From contig JBNGIS010033894.1 in NCBI GenBank assembly GCA_049999725.1, positions 1 through 64,000 on the forward strand: a stretch of DNA of 64,000 bases. Direction: 5' to 3'. This stretch comes from Haplomitrium mnioides (Eukaryota; Marchantiophyta; Haplomitriopsida; Calobryales). Positions 12,634 to 22,700 of this stretch are shown piece by piece; the first letter of the stretch is position 1; every line of letters starts with the position of its first letter. The position numbers and the translations under genes were made by a program. The notes below the pieces were generated by a model. It saw nothing but the letters and a program-made list of their open reading frames with translations, did no database searches and had not been told where the DNA came from.

Positions 12634-12646
12634 AGTAGCGGTTGTT
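12634..12646 (-). repeat. Tir-A right terminal inverted repeat
   Basis: AGTAGCGGTTGTT on the plus strand, followed by the target duplication CCTT. Tir-B ends AATAGTGGTTGTT, a close match. Confidence 0.7.
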
Positions 12647-12650
12647 CCTT

Positions 12651-15600
12651 ATTAAGAGAGTCTCATTGTTGGTGTTGTAGAAGGGTGGATTTATCAAATG
12701 AAGGTGCATATGTCTGCATTTCTCGCATGCTTCAGGTTTGGAGAAAGGATTATTTGTAGGGTCATTTTTAACTGAGCATGCATCTATTTGGCTACAAGAA
12801 TGGGAGCTTCAAAATAATGCACAAGGAGAACAACTTTTGTGGAGCACTTTAAAAGAGGGCTTATTCAAAATTTCAAAGCGGTAGATATTATATTAGTTGC
12901 AAGATCCAAACGTTGGGAGTTAGAGCCACAAGTAAGCGTTGCAAGGAACATTGAGGAGTTTTGAAGCTTACAAGTTCAAATTGAAGATATGAGTTCAGTC
13001 AAATCCCTTGACCAATTTCTACAAGGATTAAAGAGAAAGATTTGAAGGGAAGTCATGATGCAGAACCCTAAAGATGTTAACAAAGCCATGTCGTTTGCTT
13101 AGAGAATTGAAGGAACACAAGTGATTGTGCAAATAGGAGGGAACTATGGCCCCACACCTATGGAGTTGGGAAATATGCAAAGGAGAGATTTAAATCGCCC
13201 AAATCTACAACAAGAAGGGTCACAAAATGCTATGGATAGAAGGATGGAAGAGAGGCAAGAAACTAGAACATACTATAATTGTGGTTGGATAGGACACATT
13301 GCACCAAATTACAGACTAGTACGATGCAATCCAGAGTCAGTGTTTTGACGACCTCTTCATAACATCAACAATGAAGTAGACCAAGAATATCAAGGAAATG
13401 ATGGGCACTAGTAAAAAAGCCTCATGATTTTGTTGAGATGAAGAAGAAAGCAATGGAAAAAGTTGATAAATCGAATATATTATAGAAAAACAAAAAAATG
13501 GAGGATTAATTGTGGTTAATGGGTGGATAGAATGATCTCCAATAAGGGTTTTGGTGGATTTTGGAGCAAAAGAAAATTGTTTATCACGTGCAATAGTATT
13601 AAAGTTGAAGTTACCTCTTGAGGAAGAAAGCACCAGGTGGTTGAAATGGAAAATGGACAAAGTACGCCAATTGAAAGGTTGTCTCAAAGTATAACTTTAC
13701 ATATGGGAAACTATCAAGAAAAGCTCAAATAGAAGATCACAACATTAGCTAGATACAATGCAGTTCTAGGAATGAAGTGGTTGAGAAGACATAACCTACA
13801 AGTGGATTGGCAAAAGAAGACACTCACAACATCTCAATGGAAGATTTTGAGAGATTGAGTACAACCTCATTCAAGGCAACTACCTCTATATGTGATTGGA
13901 GCAAAAGTCAATAAAGAAACAAGATGTGGTATTTTTGAGACTTATACATGAGGTCAAATATGATAAAGAGAACTCCAATCACAAAGCTCCATATGAAATT
14001 CAAGGGGTTTTGAAAGAGTTTCACAATGTTTTTCCCAACAATTTACTTTCTAGTTTGCCACCTAAATGATCCATTGATCACAAGGTTGAGTTCATTCTAT
14101 GAAGTACTTCACCATGCAAGGCACCACATCGTTTGCCTCCTCATGAATTGGAAGAATGTGAATCTCAAATCATTGAATTATTGGAGGAAGGATTTATTCA
14201 GCCAAGCATCTCTTCTTATGGTGCACCAGTTTTATTCATGAAAAAAGAAAGATAGGAGTATGAAGATGTGTATTGACTACCAAGTGCTCAATCAACAAGT
14301 GGTGAAAAATAAATATCTATTACCAAGAATGGACAATTTATTTGATCAACTTCAAGGAGCAAACAACTTTACCAAGTTGGATTTGAGAAGTAGATATAAC
14401 TAAATCCAAATTGCGTAGGGCGACATGCAAAAAACAACATTTCAAAGTTGATATGGGAATTTTGAATATCTAATTATGTTGTTTGGATTAACTAATGCTC
14501 TTGCAACCTTTATGAGCCTTATGAATGATATTTTTTGATATTATCTGGAAAAGTTTGTTATTGTTTTCTTGGATGATTTCTTATCTACAACAAAAATGTT
14601 CACGAGCATCAACACCACTTTCATACAATATCAAAGTTACTGTGTGACCACAAACTATATGTTAAGATATCAAAATGTGAAATTGAAAATAGAGAGGTTG
14701 ACTACTTGGGTTACTGAGTGAGTGCAGTAGGGATTCAAGTCATGGATGAGAAAGTGGAGACCATTCAAAAGTGGGAAGCTTCTAACGATCAAACACAACT
14801 AAGAGGATTTTTAGGGCTAATTGGGTTTAATCGTCGATTTGTGAAAGGTTTTGCACAAATAGAAGAACCATCGACCGATTTTCTCCAGAAAAATCACACA
14901 AATATGTAGAGCTGCACAAGAAAATATTGAAGAAATCACTTCTTCATGCTCCTATTCTCAAATAGTATGACTCTAAATGACCAATAAAACTTTTTACTGA
15001 TGCATCGAGAAAAGCTATAGGTTGGGTTTCGCAACAAGAATGGGAGGATGATTGACATTCTTTTGCTTTCTTTTCTAGAAAGCTAGGTGATACAAAGCAA
15101 AAATACCATGCCACGGAGCAAGAGAAACTAGTGACTATGCTATCAACCAAGTATTGGAAGTATTATCTAGAAGATAAGGAGTTATTTTTGAGACTTATCA
15201 TAAACCTCTACTCTATCTCGAAACACAAAAAGAGCTTTCCTAAAGGCAAATTTGATGAGCAAAGTGGGGACAGTGCTTTCATATGAAGATGGTGTATGTA
15301 GAAGGAAAACAAAAAAATGTAAATGCTTTGACTCGCATGCAAGAAAGATGAAGAGATCATTACTGCACAACAAAAGAAGTTGGTAAGAAAGGTAGGGGGT
15401 TTGATTTTCTTCCAAGACAAGGTATGGATCTCTAATAATATCAAGCTTTGCTATGAAATTTTGAATAAAGCACATGATTATGCAATTGGTGGACATGCTA
15501 GAATTGAGAAGGAATTGGACAATCTTCAACGTGTTTATTATTGGTCTGAGATGCATTAGTATATGGAGACATATGTTTGGAGTTGTTTGGCTTGTCAACT

Positions 15601-16740
15601 GAACAATTTTACCAATCTTAAATGCAAAGGCTTATTACAACCACTTCCCATCCCCAATTGACGATGGGAACATGTGAGTATGGACATTGTGTGAAAGCAA
15701 CTACGTACTTCTATAGGCTATGATGTTATCATTATTTTTGTGGACAAACTCAGCAAAATGATCCATATTCATCCAACAACCAAGTTAGTAACAACACCTG
15801 AGTTGGCTCAAATTTATTTGGAAGTAGTGTACTCTCATCACAGTCTCTCCAAAGTAATTATTTTTTATCGCAAGACTTAATTCACTAGCATGATTTAGCA
15901 CACAATATTTGGTCTCTTTAAAACCAAATTAGCCATGTCTACTACTTGCTACCTAAATCTGATGGTCAAACTAAACGAGCCAACCGTACAATTGAAGATA
16001 TGTTACGAGTATTTCCCATGGAAGAACAAGAGGAGTGGGATTGGCTACTACCTTTTGTAGAGTTTTCTTACAATAACTCTATTAATAGTTCCACAAGAGC
16101 CATACCTTTCTTTCCGATGTATAGTGAGCATCCAACCATGATCTAGAGTCTTCAACATGCATCATCGTCAACCTCTAAAAGTTCAGTTATTGATAATTTT
16201 CTTCATCATCTACACCACGACATTGACAAGCCAAGGAAAAACTTTAAGTTGCTCAAAATCCACAAAAGCAATATGTTGATGCTCATCGTCAAGAGGTCAC
16301 CATTACTGTAGGTGACAAAGTCTGGCTCTCCACTTCTAATCTTCCTTTGCTTCATTCTCGTAAGTTTGGCGCTTGCTTTGTTGACCATTTTTCTATCTCT
16401 GCTCGCAATGGAGAAGTTCCCCATCAATTGGTTTTACCTTCTCACATGAAGATTCATCTTGTCTTTCATGTCTCTTTACTACGAGCTTTTGCTTCTCGTT
16501 TACAAGTACTCAAGAACCTTCTCCCCTGCTTGAAATTATTGATGGTCATGAAGAGTTTGAGGTTGAACAACTCTTGAAGAAATGTACAAAGTACCATGGC
16601 CGTCGTGGATTGTAGGATATTTGGTTCATTGGAAAAGTAACCCTAATTACGAAGCTACTTTGGAGCCCTTGGAGAATTTGGCTAATGCATCCACACTTGT
16701 TCACTCTTTTGAGAACTCTCTTACTTGCAACAAGGACATT
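12651..16740 (+). pseudogene. Gypsy-1 gag-pol, heavily decayed
   Basis: Resumes gag after Tir-A and runs to the 3' LTR. Recognisable pieces: a zinc knuckle at 13267-13311 (YYNCGWIGHIAPNY, with first and last cysteines both tyrosine); a protease with VLVDFGAKENCLS (serine of DSG lost, near 13.56 kb); RT with PPHELEECESQI (near 14.14 kb) and FVIVFLDDF (near 14.56 kb); an RNase H remnant near 15.0 kb; a degraded zinc-binding and integrase core (15.4-16.15 kb) with ANRTIEDML; and a chromodomain-like end with YLVHWKSNPNYEAT (near 16.63 kb). Stops and frameshifts occur every few tens of codons. The TGA just before the FLDD box is also present in Gypsy-3. Confidence 0.85.
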
Positions 16741-16746
16741 ACCTCT

Positions 16747-16761
16747 TAAAAAGGGGAGGAT
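16747..16761 (+). other. Gypsy-1 polypurine tract
   Basis: The purine-rich run AAAAAAGGGGAGGAT abuts the 3' LTR start (TGTAGTGGGG) and lies where plus-strand DNA synthesis is primed in LTR retrotransposons. Gypsy-3 has AAAAGGAGAGAGGAT in the same position. Confidence 0.75.
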
Positions 16762-17343
16762 TGTAGTGGGGTCTAACTTTAGCAAGCAATAGCTAAAAAT
16801 TGAAGTAAGGTATAGAGTCAGCTATATCTAGAAAGCTATTACTAAGTTAGAGTACCAAAAAACAATTGCTATTATAAAGAGAATGACATGTAGGAAGAGA
16901 AGAGAAAGTCAACAAATTAAAGTGAACAAGAAAGTCTAGAAAGATTACTTTAGAAGAGGATATAGACATGTCGCAAGCAAAGGATTAAAAAAAATAGAAG
17001 GCTCTAAGATAAAGACACGTGGTAGAAGGAGAACTAAAGAGAAATGGAAGGTTCTAAAGATAAGGACACATGGCAGAAGGAAAATAAAAGTAAAGGATGG
17101 TCCAATCAATGAGAGAGAGAAATGGGTGGTCCAATTAGAGGAGAATAGAAAAGGAACTAGTAGGGTTCTTCCACCTATGTAGGCAAAGTGCTGTCTACTT
17201 AGTAATAAAAAACGGGGGAGTGTATTGTTAGACATCTCTTACCTTGTGAGCATTTGAAGTTCCTTGTGCGCTACTCTTATATTAACTTGTATATGTTGTA
17301 CTTGTGATAACTTGTGTGTGTAATGTATGTTGGTAGTGTTTCA
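16762..17343 (+). repeat. Gypsy-1 3' LTR
   Basis: Starts TGTAGTGGGGTCTAAC and ends GTGTTTCA. It aligns over its whole length with the 5' LTR at 2222-2804, with visible substitutions, so the insertion is old. It is followed by CCATA, against ACATA before the 5' LTR. Confidence 0.9.
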
Positions 17344-19715
17344 CCATATGCATAGATTGATGAATAGGAGGAGCTTAAGGTCTACTCTCTGGTATCTACA
17401 TCGTAGAGACTATATATCCATGTCTAGTACTCACTCAATTGTGCCTCATAGTAGTTTGGTATGTGGAAAAGGATCTATAACTATGGGGTTTGTCCTTGGA
17501 GACATGCTCTCTCTAAATATGATAGATATTCTTGGAAATTAGCTCTGAGGGTGCTCTCATATAAATTTGGGTATCTAATATCCCATACAAGTATGTTGTC
17601 CGTACATCTATCTGACGTATCATGAGCTCATGTCCTAGGGAAAAGCCAACTAGATACTAGTAAGTGATAACATTCATAACTAGAGCATATATGAGATCAA
17701 AGTCTCTCTCAAGTATTTGTGTATAGCCTTTGGCTACAACACGTGCCTTATATCTGACAATTTTTCCTTTAACATTGCGTTTTTTGACAAATATTCACCG
17801 ACAACCAATCAGGTGGGTATCAAGAGGTGTGGAGACAACATGTCTGAATACTTTCCTTTGTGTCATAGAGCCCAATTCTGAATTCATTTCTTTTTCCAAT
17901 TCTTGCCAATCAAGATTGTTTTATGCCTCTTTAACAATCCTTGGATTGAGGGGAATATCAGAAATAGTATGAGAAATCATATAGGAAAAATGACCATCTA
18001 TTTGCACACACACTCTCTCTTCTGAACAGTCATATATTGTTATGAAATGATCAAAGAAATAGGCAATGTGAGGATGAAGTAGAACTCTAAACCAATTTCT
18101 CTTGAGAACATGCGCTACATAGTTGTGTAATCAATCACACGCTAGCACTAGTGGAAATGTTGCGGATCACTTTCATTATATTGTGAAACATGGTGGTGTC
18201 CAAATGTCCCAAACGTTTATGCCATAAATTTGATTGATCAAGTTGTGGTGTAGTGGTATGAAATGTTTGTATTTGTGTGATATAAAATCTAAGCAAGTAG
18301 GTAAATAGTGTTTCCTTTATTATCATACCTTCAAGAGTCTTTTGCAAAATATGTAAGACTTCTTGATCTCTATGAGTACTAATATAAATATGGAAATTAT
18401 TGCCACATATGTCTTTAAAGCTTATCAAATTCCTAGTACCACTAGGTGCATAGATAGCATATTTGATATTCAAGATTTTCCTTTGTGATAAAATAATCCT
18501 TGCAGGTCTATGTCCTTCTTCAATGTGATGACTACCCATGATTGTCATCATTTGTCAACTTTATGGTGTAATCTGTGAAAATTATGATCTTTATTTCAAC
18601 ATTGTGTGAGTACTACCACTATTAATAATGCAAGTTTTGTTGTCCTCAAGAGGAGAGACCAAAGAACTATATGTGATCATGTGGTTTTCTACCAGATCTA
18701 TATCGTTCTCAATATAGTCACTCAAAGTCTCATCCTTTTTCAAAAATGTCCCATGAGTCTCAACTTGTGCAATATTATGTTTACTCAGGTTATATAGAAG
18801 CAAGATGTGTAAGGGTTCTACACTTTTTTGGGTGTGTCCTTGTGTTCCACATCTTAAGCATATAACCATTGTGGGAGGACAACTTGTACTTGGTACATAT
18901 TTGTTCTTAGTAAGAGATCAACGTCTTCTTCCTCATGCATAAAGATGCCCATGATTAGTTTGGCCTCTACCTCTCCTCTTGAATGCTTGTTCTTGGCCTG
19001 TAGTTGGAAATATGCCCCTTTAGGAAGCTTGTCTTCTATTGGTACAATTAGCTTTTCTATTGGAAGTGCCTCTATGCTTTGCAAGTATAGAATAATAAGT
19101 TTCGATAGGATGGGATATGGGCAATGTGCTTGGTGATCTCAACTTAAAATTCTTCAACAACAGCTCTGGATGCATTTCAACAAGTAACATGTGGGCCATC
19201 AACGCTGAATATATTGTGAGCTTCATGTTTCTATATTATGCCGACATAATCATGTTTGTAGGATGGAATGTCAATAGAGTCTTCTCTATGTGATCCTTGT
19301 CATCAACAAGTTGCCTACATAAGGTGAGTTGTGAAATAATCATGAAGAGTTCACTGTTATATTTGGAAATTGAAGTGAAATCTTGAACTCTAAGGCTTAC
19401 CCAATCATGTTTTTCCTTAGGCAAATGGATTGTCTTCGTGTGGTCAAACCTGTCGATTAGCTCTTCCCACATAATTCTAGCATTGCTTTCATTGAGATAC
19501 TAGACTTTGGGAGGCTCAATAAGATGATGCCTAAAAAAACCAGTACTTGAGCTTTCTAATGTGCTCTGATCTCTTCATCAGTTAAGATAGTTGTCTCTAA
19601 TCCTTTAGAGACTAGGTGAGCCACATCATCCAATAACCATGAGAGATAATTCTCTCTATCTATGGTTAATGGCTTAAAATTGAGCTTTTCCAGGGCTCTA
19701 CTCTAATTCAAAGAT
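17344..19715 (-). pseudogene. Copia-A gag, protease and N-terminal RT remnant
   Basis: Reading on the minus strand from the right: a gag start with ENYLSWLLDDVAHLVSKGL (near 19.65 kb); a gag core with WEELIDRFDHTKTIHLPKEK (19236-19472); a zinc knuckle with CLRCGTQGHTQKS, where the last cysteine is replaced (18.8 kb); a protease with INSGSTHTM instead of DSGSTHH (18.6 kb); and GAG-pre-integrase LWHKRLGHLDTTMFHNI (18.2 kb). RT begins near 17.8 kb with a KARVVAKGYTQ segment and breaks off at 17344 where Gypsy-1 begins. The integrase core is absent. The protease aspartate is replaced by asparagine, and stops occur throughout. Confidence 0.85.
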
Positions 19716-22700
19716 CAACAACTCAATGGTCAAGATAGGAAATAACAAATATTGGAATTATGAAGAAATTTTGCTCTTGTTTCTGAAAGCTGAATTGATC
19801 TTTGTAATTTTAAGTATTGAATATAGCTCAAATGTGTTTTAGATGTGTTTCTTCCTTGATATGGTTGATGCATGTAGGGTGTAAACTTGTTTTTTTTGTT
19901 GTTATTCAACCTTGATTCAACAATCTCCATTCAACAATTTATAACTCTGGAGTATCTTAGCAACAGATGTATCTCATATGCATCTTTAGTAAGGCTCAAT
20001 TCAGCAATTTGCTTATGAATTCTGTTTAGTTTCTTCAAATACTTCAATTTTATGTCATCAATCTTCAAATCCTTGCTATACAATGTCAATTGCGGCTGTG
20101 TGTTCATAGAAGAGAGAGCACACGCTCCAACTTGCTAGATAAATGAGCTTTCTTTGCTCACTTGTCTTCTCAAGTTTATAACTTCTCTACTTTTCTCTTT
20201 GTGTTCACTCATTCTTCACATTTATTCCAGGTAGTGCACTTCATCAACTTCAGGTCTGAGTTTTCAGCGTTCTCATTTTCAATTTTGGGTTTTTTCTCCA
20301 GCAATAGATTAAAATTACTCTTTGTAGTAGGGTACTATGGTCTTTTGCAATTTCAAATAATGGTGTATTGTGTTTTTCATCAAGCAGGTCAATCTTTTGA
20401 ATGCTATGTGTGATAATTGCCAAACCATTGAACTCAGCCTTATTTCTTTAGTTCTCGACATTTCAAGTTTTTGTTGAGTAGCTGTGTTTGAGTGTTCTTC
20501 TCTAGCTAGGGCTTCATCGAGCAGCTCACTAGCTGCTCAAACATTGTTTTGTGGTTCTTTATTATTTCCAGCTCCTCAAGAAGTCTCACAATTCCATATC
20601 TTCTCTCAAAATCCATATTTCTTTGACTTCTTTTTTAGTAATTATATTTCTCTTTGACTTAGATTTTCAAGAACTTTTGCTTCCACTTCAAGAGGTGACT
20701 CGATTATGATATTTTTCAAGTAGATTGCTCTATGTTTCTGCATAATCGCGATTTAGGGTTTGTGTGATCATTTTCCTTCATAGATGATTGTCTATCTCGT
20801 CAATCAAAATTTCTTTTGTTCCATTTTTGTTTTCTTCAAAGGTTGATTATGCGATTTGCTTGTTCTCTTCAATCTGTTGTATTCTTCATCAAGATACTTG
20901 AGAGTGATGAATATGTCATCTTTGATTCATCATTTCTAAAGAATCCCTACATCATCAATTTGCTCTTTTCTTTACTGTCAATTTTCTGCAAATAGGTAAG
21001 AACATATCCGCAAATTGTTATTTTTAGCTACAAATGGTTTTGTTTGATTATCATTCATTTTCACATTTTCAAATATATTTTGTTATGATCATTTGGCGTA
21101 GCATGTATACTTCACTTGTTTAGACACATGTGTTCATTCAATGGTGGTAGTTTACATCCCCTGCAATCTAGCAAGGTCTACTACGAATAAGTACTCATCT
21201 TCTTCGACTAATGCTTTATTTAATAGGGCAGAAATGATCCAATACTATGAATCCATCTACCAACAACATCTCAGAATTTTTTTTTTCTAGTGTGCTTTCT
21301 TTGCTACTCCACTTCCATGCAAACATTGGACTGATATTCATCATGGATTTACTTATTATATTTCTCATACAAATGTGTTTCCAAGATTTTTGATTGAGTA
21401 TCTATTGCTTTGCAATCCATAAACAATGATAGAAACCACATATTGTTGATGCATGAAGAGTGAAAGCTACTGAGAGATGCTTGGTTTTGATTTGGGCTCT
21501 TCGGTTGTGGTGATTTGGAAATAAATATTTTCATGATATTTTACAATCCATTCATTAGTTGCTCAATCCATGGAATTCCTGTAAACTTGTCTTCTGCGGA
21601 CAACAATCCTATGAGCTTATGTTTGCTTTACAAAAATATCATATGTAAACGACAATCATTCTATGAAAATGGGGCATGAGCCTTTTCATGATTTCCATAT
21701 GAGAATGTTGTTAGAAGCACACATATAATTTCACCAAATGGCGGCTTAATGCAAATCCAAGAAAATTCTAATTACCGTTGTTATTACAAAAAAAAATGAA
21801 TGTACAAGAAAAGAAAACGTTGCAAATGGCTAAACGAAAGAGAAAATATATAGGGGGAGCTCTATCCAAGAGAAAGTGAAAAAAGTTTCAAAGACATCTA
21901 TATGAAAATTGTAAATAAAAGTTTAAAGTTAAAAAGAAATGATCTATTGTTTTGACAACGTGTTAGAGGGTAAATACAAACATTCAATCATTCCATCTCA
22001 AGGTATGTGCTCAATAACTCATATGTGTCATTCAAGTATCTCACATTACAACTCTCTTCTCTCCTCATCTCATCCTCATATGGTTATAACCATATGTTCT
22101 TATAATGAGAGTAGTTTAGTGTTCTTATAGTAAGAGTAGATTAGTGTAGTATTGACTAATCTACTATATCTTATATNNNNNNNNNNNNNNNNNNNNNNNN
22201 NNNNNNNNNNNNNNNNNNNNNNNNNNNNNNNNNNNNNNNNNNNNNNNNNNNNNNNNNNNNNNNNNNNNNNNNNNNNCATTAGATGTCTAGCATCAAGTAT
22301 ATTCAAGTTAGAACTATTTCCCCTCTAGCTTTGACTACCGAACTTAGTGACGTCAATTGTGAATTCAGATATTGACATGAATAAAGGCAGATCTTGCCTT
22401 GACTTTTGTTTATCCATCAAAGTTTGTATGAAATGATGGCAAATAGTCATGTAGAGTAAGTCTAGATTTTCTTCACTACCTTGATATTCACTATCTTACG
22501 AAGAGCTCTAATATCTTAAAATGCTTTCCCCCTCCGATATGTGGTGACCCAAAACCAAAATGATGGAGTATAAGTTGATGAATGGCAAGTTTAAGCTCAT
22601 GTAGCACCTTACCTTGATTCCAATAGGCTTACACTTATCCTTCAACCCTTAATGTTGGCAAAGAGCACTCCTTAGATAATATTTTCCCAAAAGACTTCCC

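Larger units (their letters stand above)
3637..12646. mobile_element. Tir-A, DNA element with terminal inverted repeats
   Basis: This block interrupts Gypsy-1 gag. It begins AACAACTTCTACT and ends AGTAGCGGTTGTT, imperfect inverted copies (11 of 13 match), and is flanked on both sides by CCTT (3633-3636 and 12647-12650), a 4-bp target-site duplication. The first 30 or so bases match the start of Tir-B (28560) closely, including a subterminal second copy of the CTACT motif after a TTGAACYAAG spacer. The interior holds two palindromic repeat arrays and a GC-rich block. I see neither the DUF7869 nor the methyltransferase gene of Tir-B in it, so it may be a non-autonomous relative. Confidence 0.7.
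8950..12646. other. GC-rich block of unknown origin inside Tir-A
   Basis: Composition changes sharply near 8950 from AT-rich to GC-rich and stays so until about 11.9 kb, unlike anything else in the window. Open stretches on both strands (for example 9369-9916 minus, 10294-10832 plus) are what GC-rich DNA gives by chance; their translations are proline-, arginine- and glycine-rich with no domain. It contains two duplicated modules (10445-10680 and 11077-11650) and a TAGGAATTAGT direct-repeat patch at 12191-12240. It ends at the Tir-A right terminus. It could be a native part of the element, captured host DNA, or a non-coding retroelement of its own. Confidence 0.55.
2222..17343 (+). mobile_element. 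Gypsy-1, chromodomain Ty3/gypsy retrotransposon
   Basis: The element is bounded by two related LTRs (2222-2804 and 16762-17343). It has an initiator-Met-type primer-binding site after the 5' LTR and a purine-rich tract before the 3' LTR. Flanking 5-mers ACATA (2217-2221) and CCATA (17344-17348) fit a target-site duplication with one change. The coding order is gag, protease, RT, RNase H, integrase and a chromodomain-like C-terminus, as in chromoviruses. Its apparent length of 15.1 kb comes from the 9.0-kb Tir-A insertion; without it the element is about 6.1 kb, matching Gypsy-3 (6.2 kb). It lies inside the RT of Copia-A. Confidence 0.9.
1265..19715 (-). mobile_element. Copia-A, Ty1/copia retrotransposon split by Gypsy-1
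   Basis: Two minus-strand pieces, 1270-2221 and 17344-19715, together give gag, zinc knuckle, protease, GAG-pre-integrase, reverse transcriptase and RNase H in Ty1/copia order. The RT reading stops at 17344 and resumes at 2221 on the other side of Gypsy-1, so Gypsy-1 inserted into it. The integrase catalytic core is missing between the GAG-pre-integrase motif (about 18.2 kb) and the RT start (about 17.8 kb). I could not identify its LTRs; the outer limits are those of the recognisable coding remnant. Confidence 0.8.

Noticed and set aside
8950-12646. GC-rich block as rDNA or its spacer
   Set aside because: I see no conserved rRNA words and no subrepeat of typical spacer kind beyond two duplicated modules. 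It is left as unknown origin.
22100-22306. Open frame spanning the N run
   Set aside because: Most of it is undetermined bases; it is an artefact of the gap.
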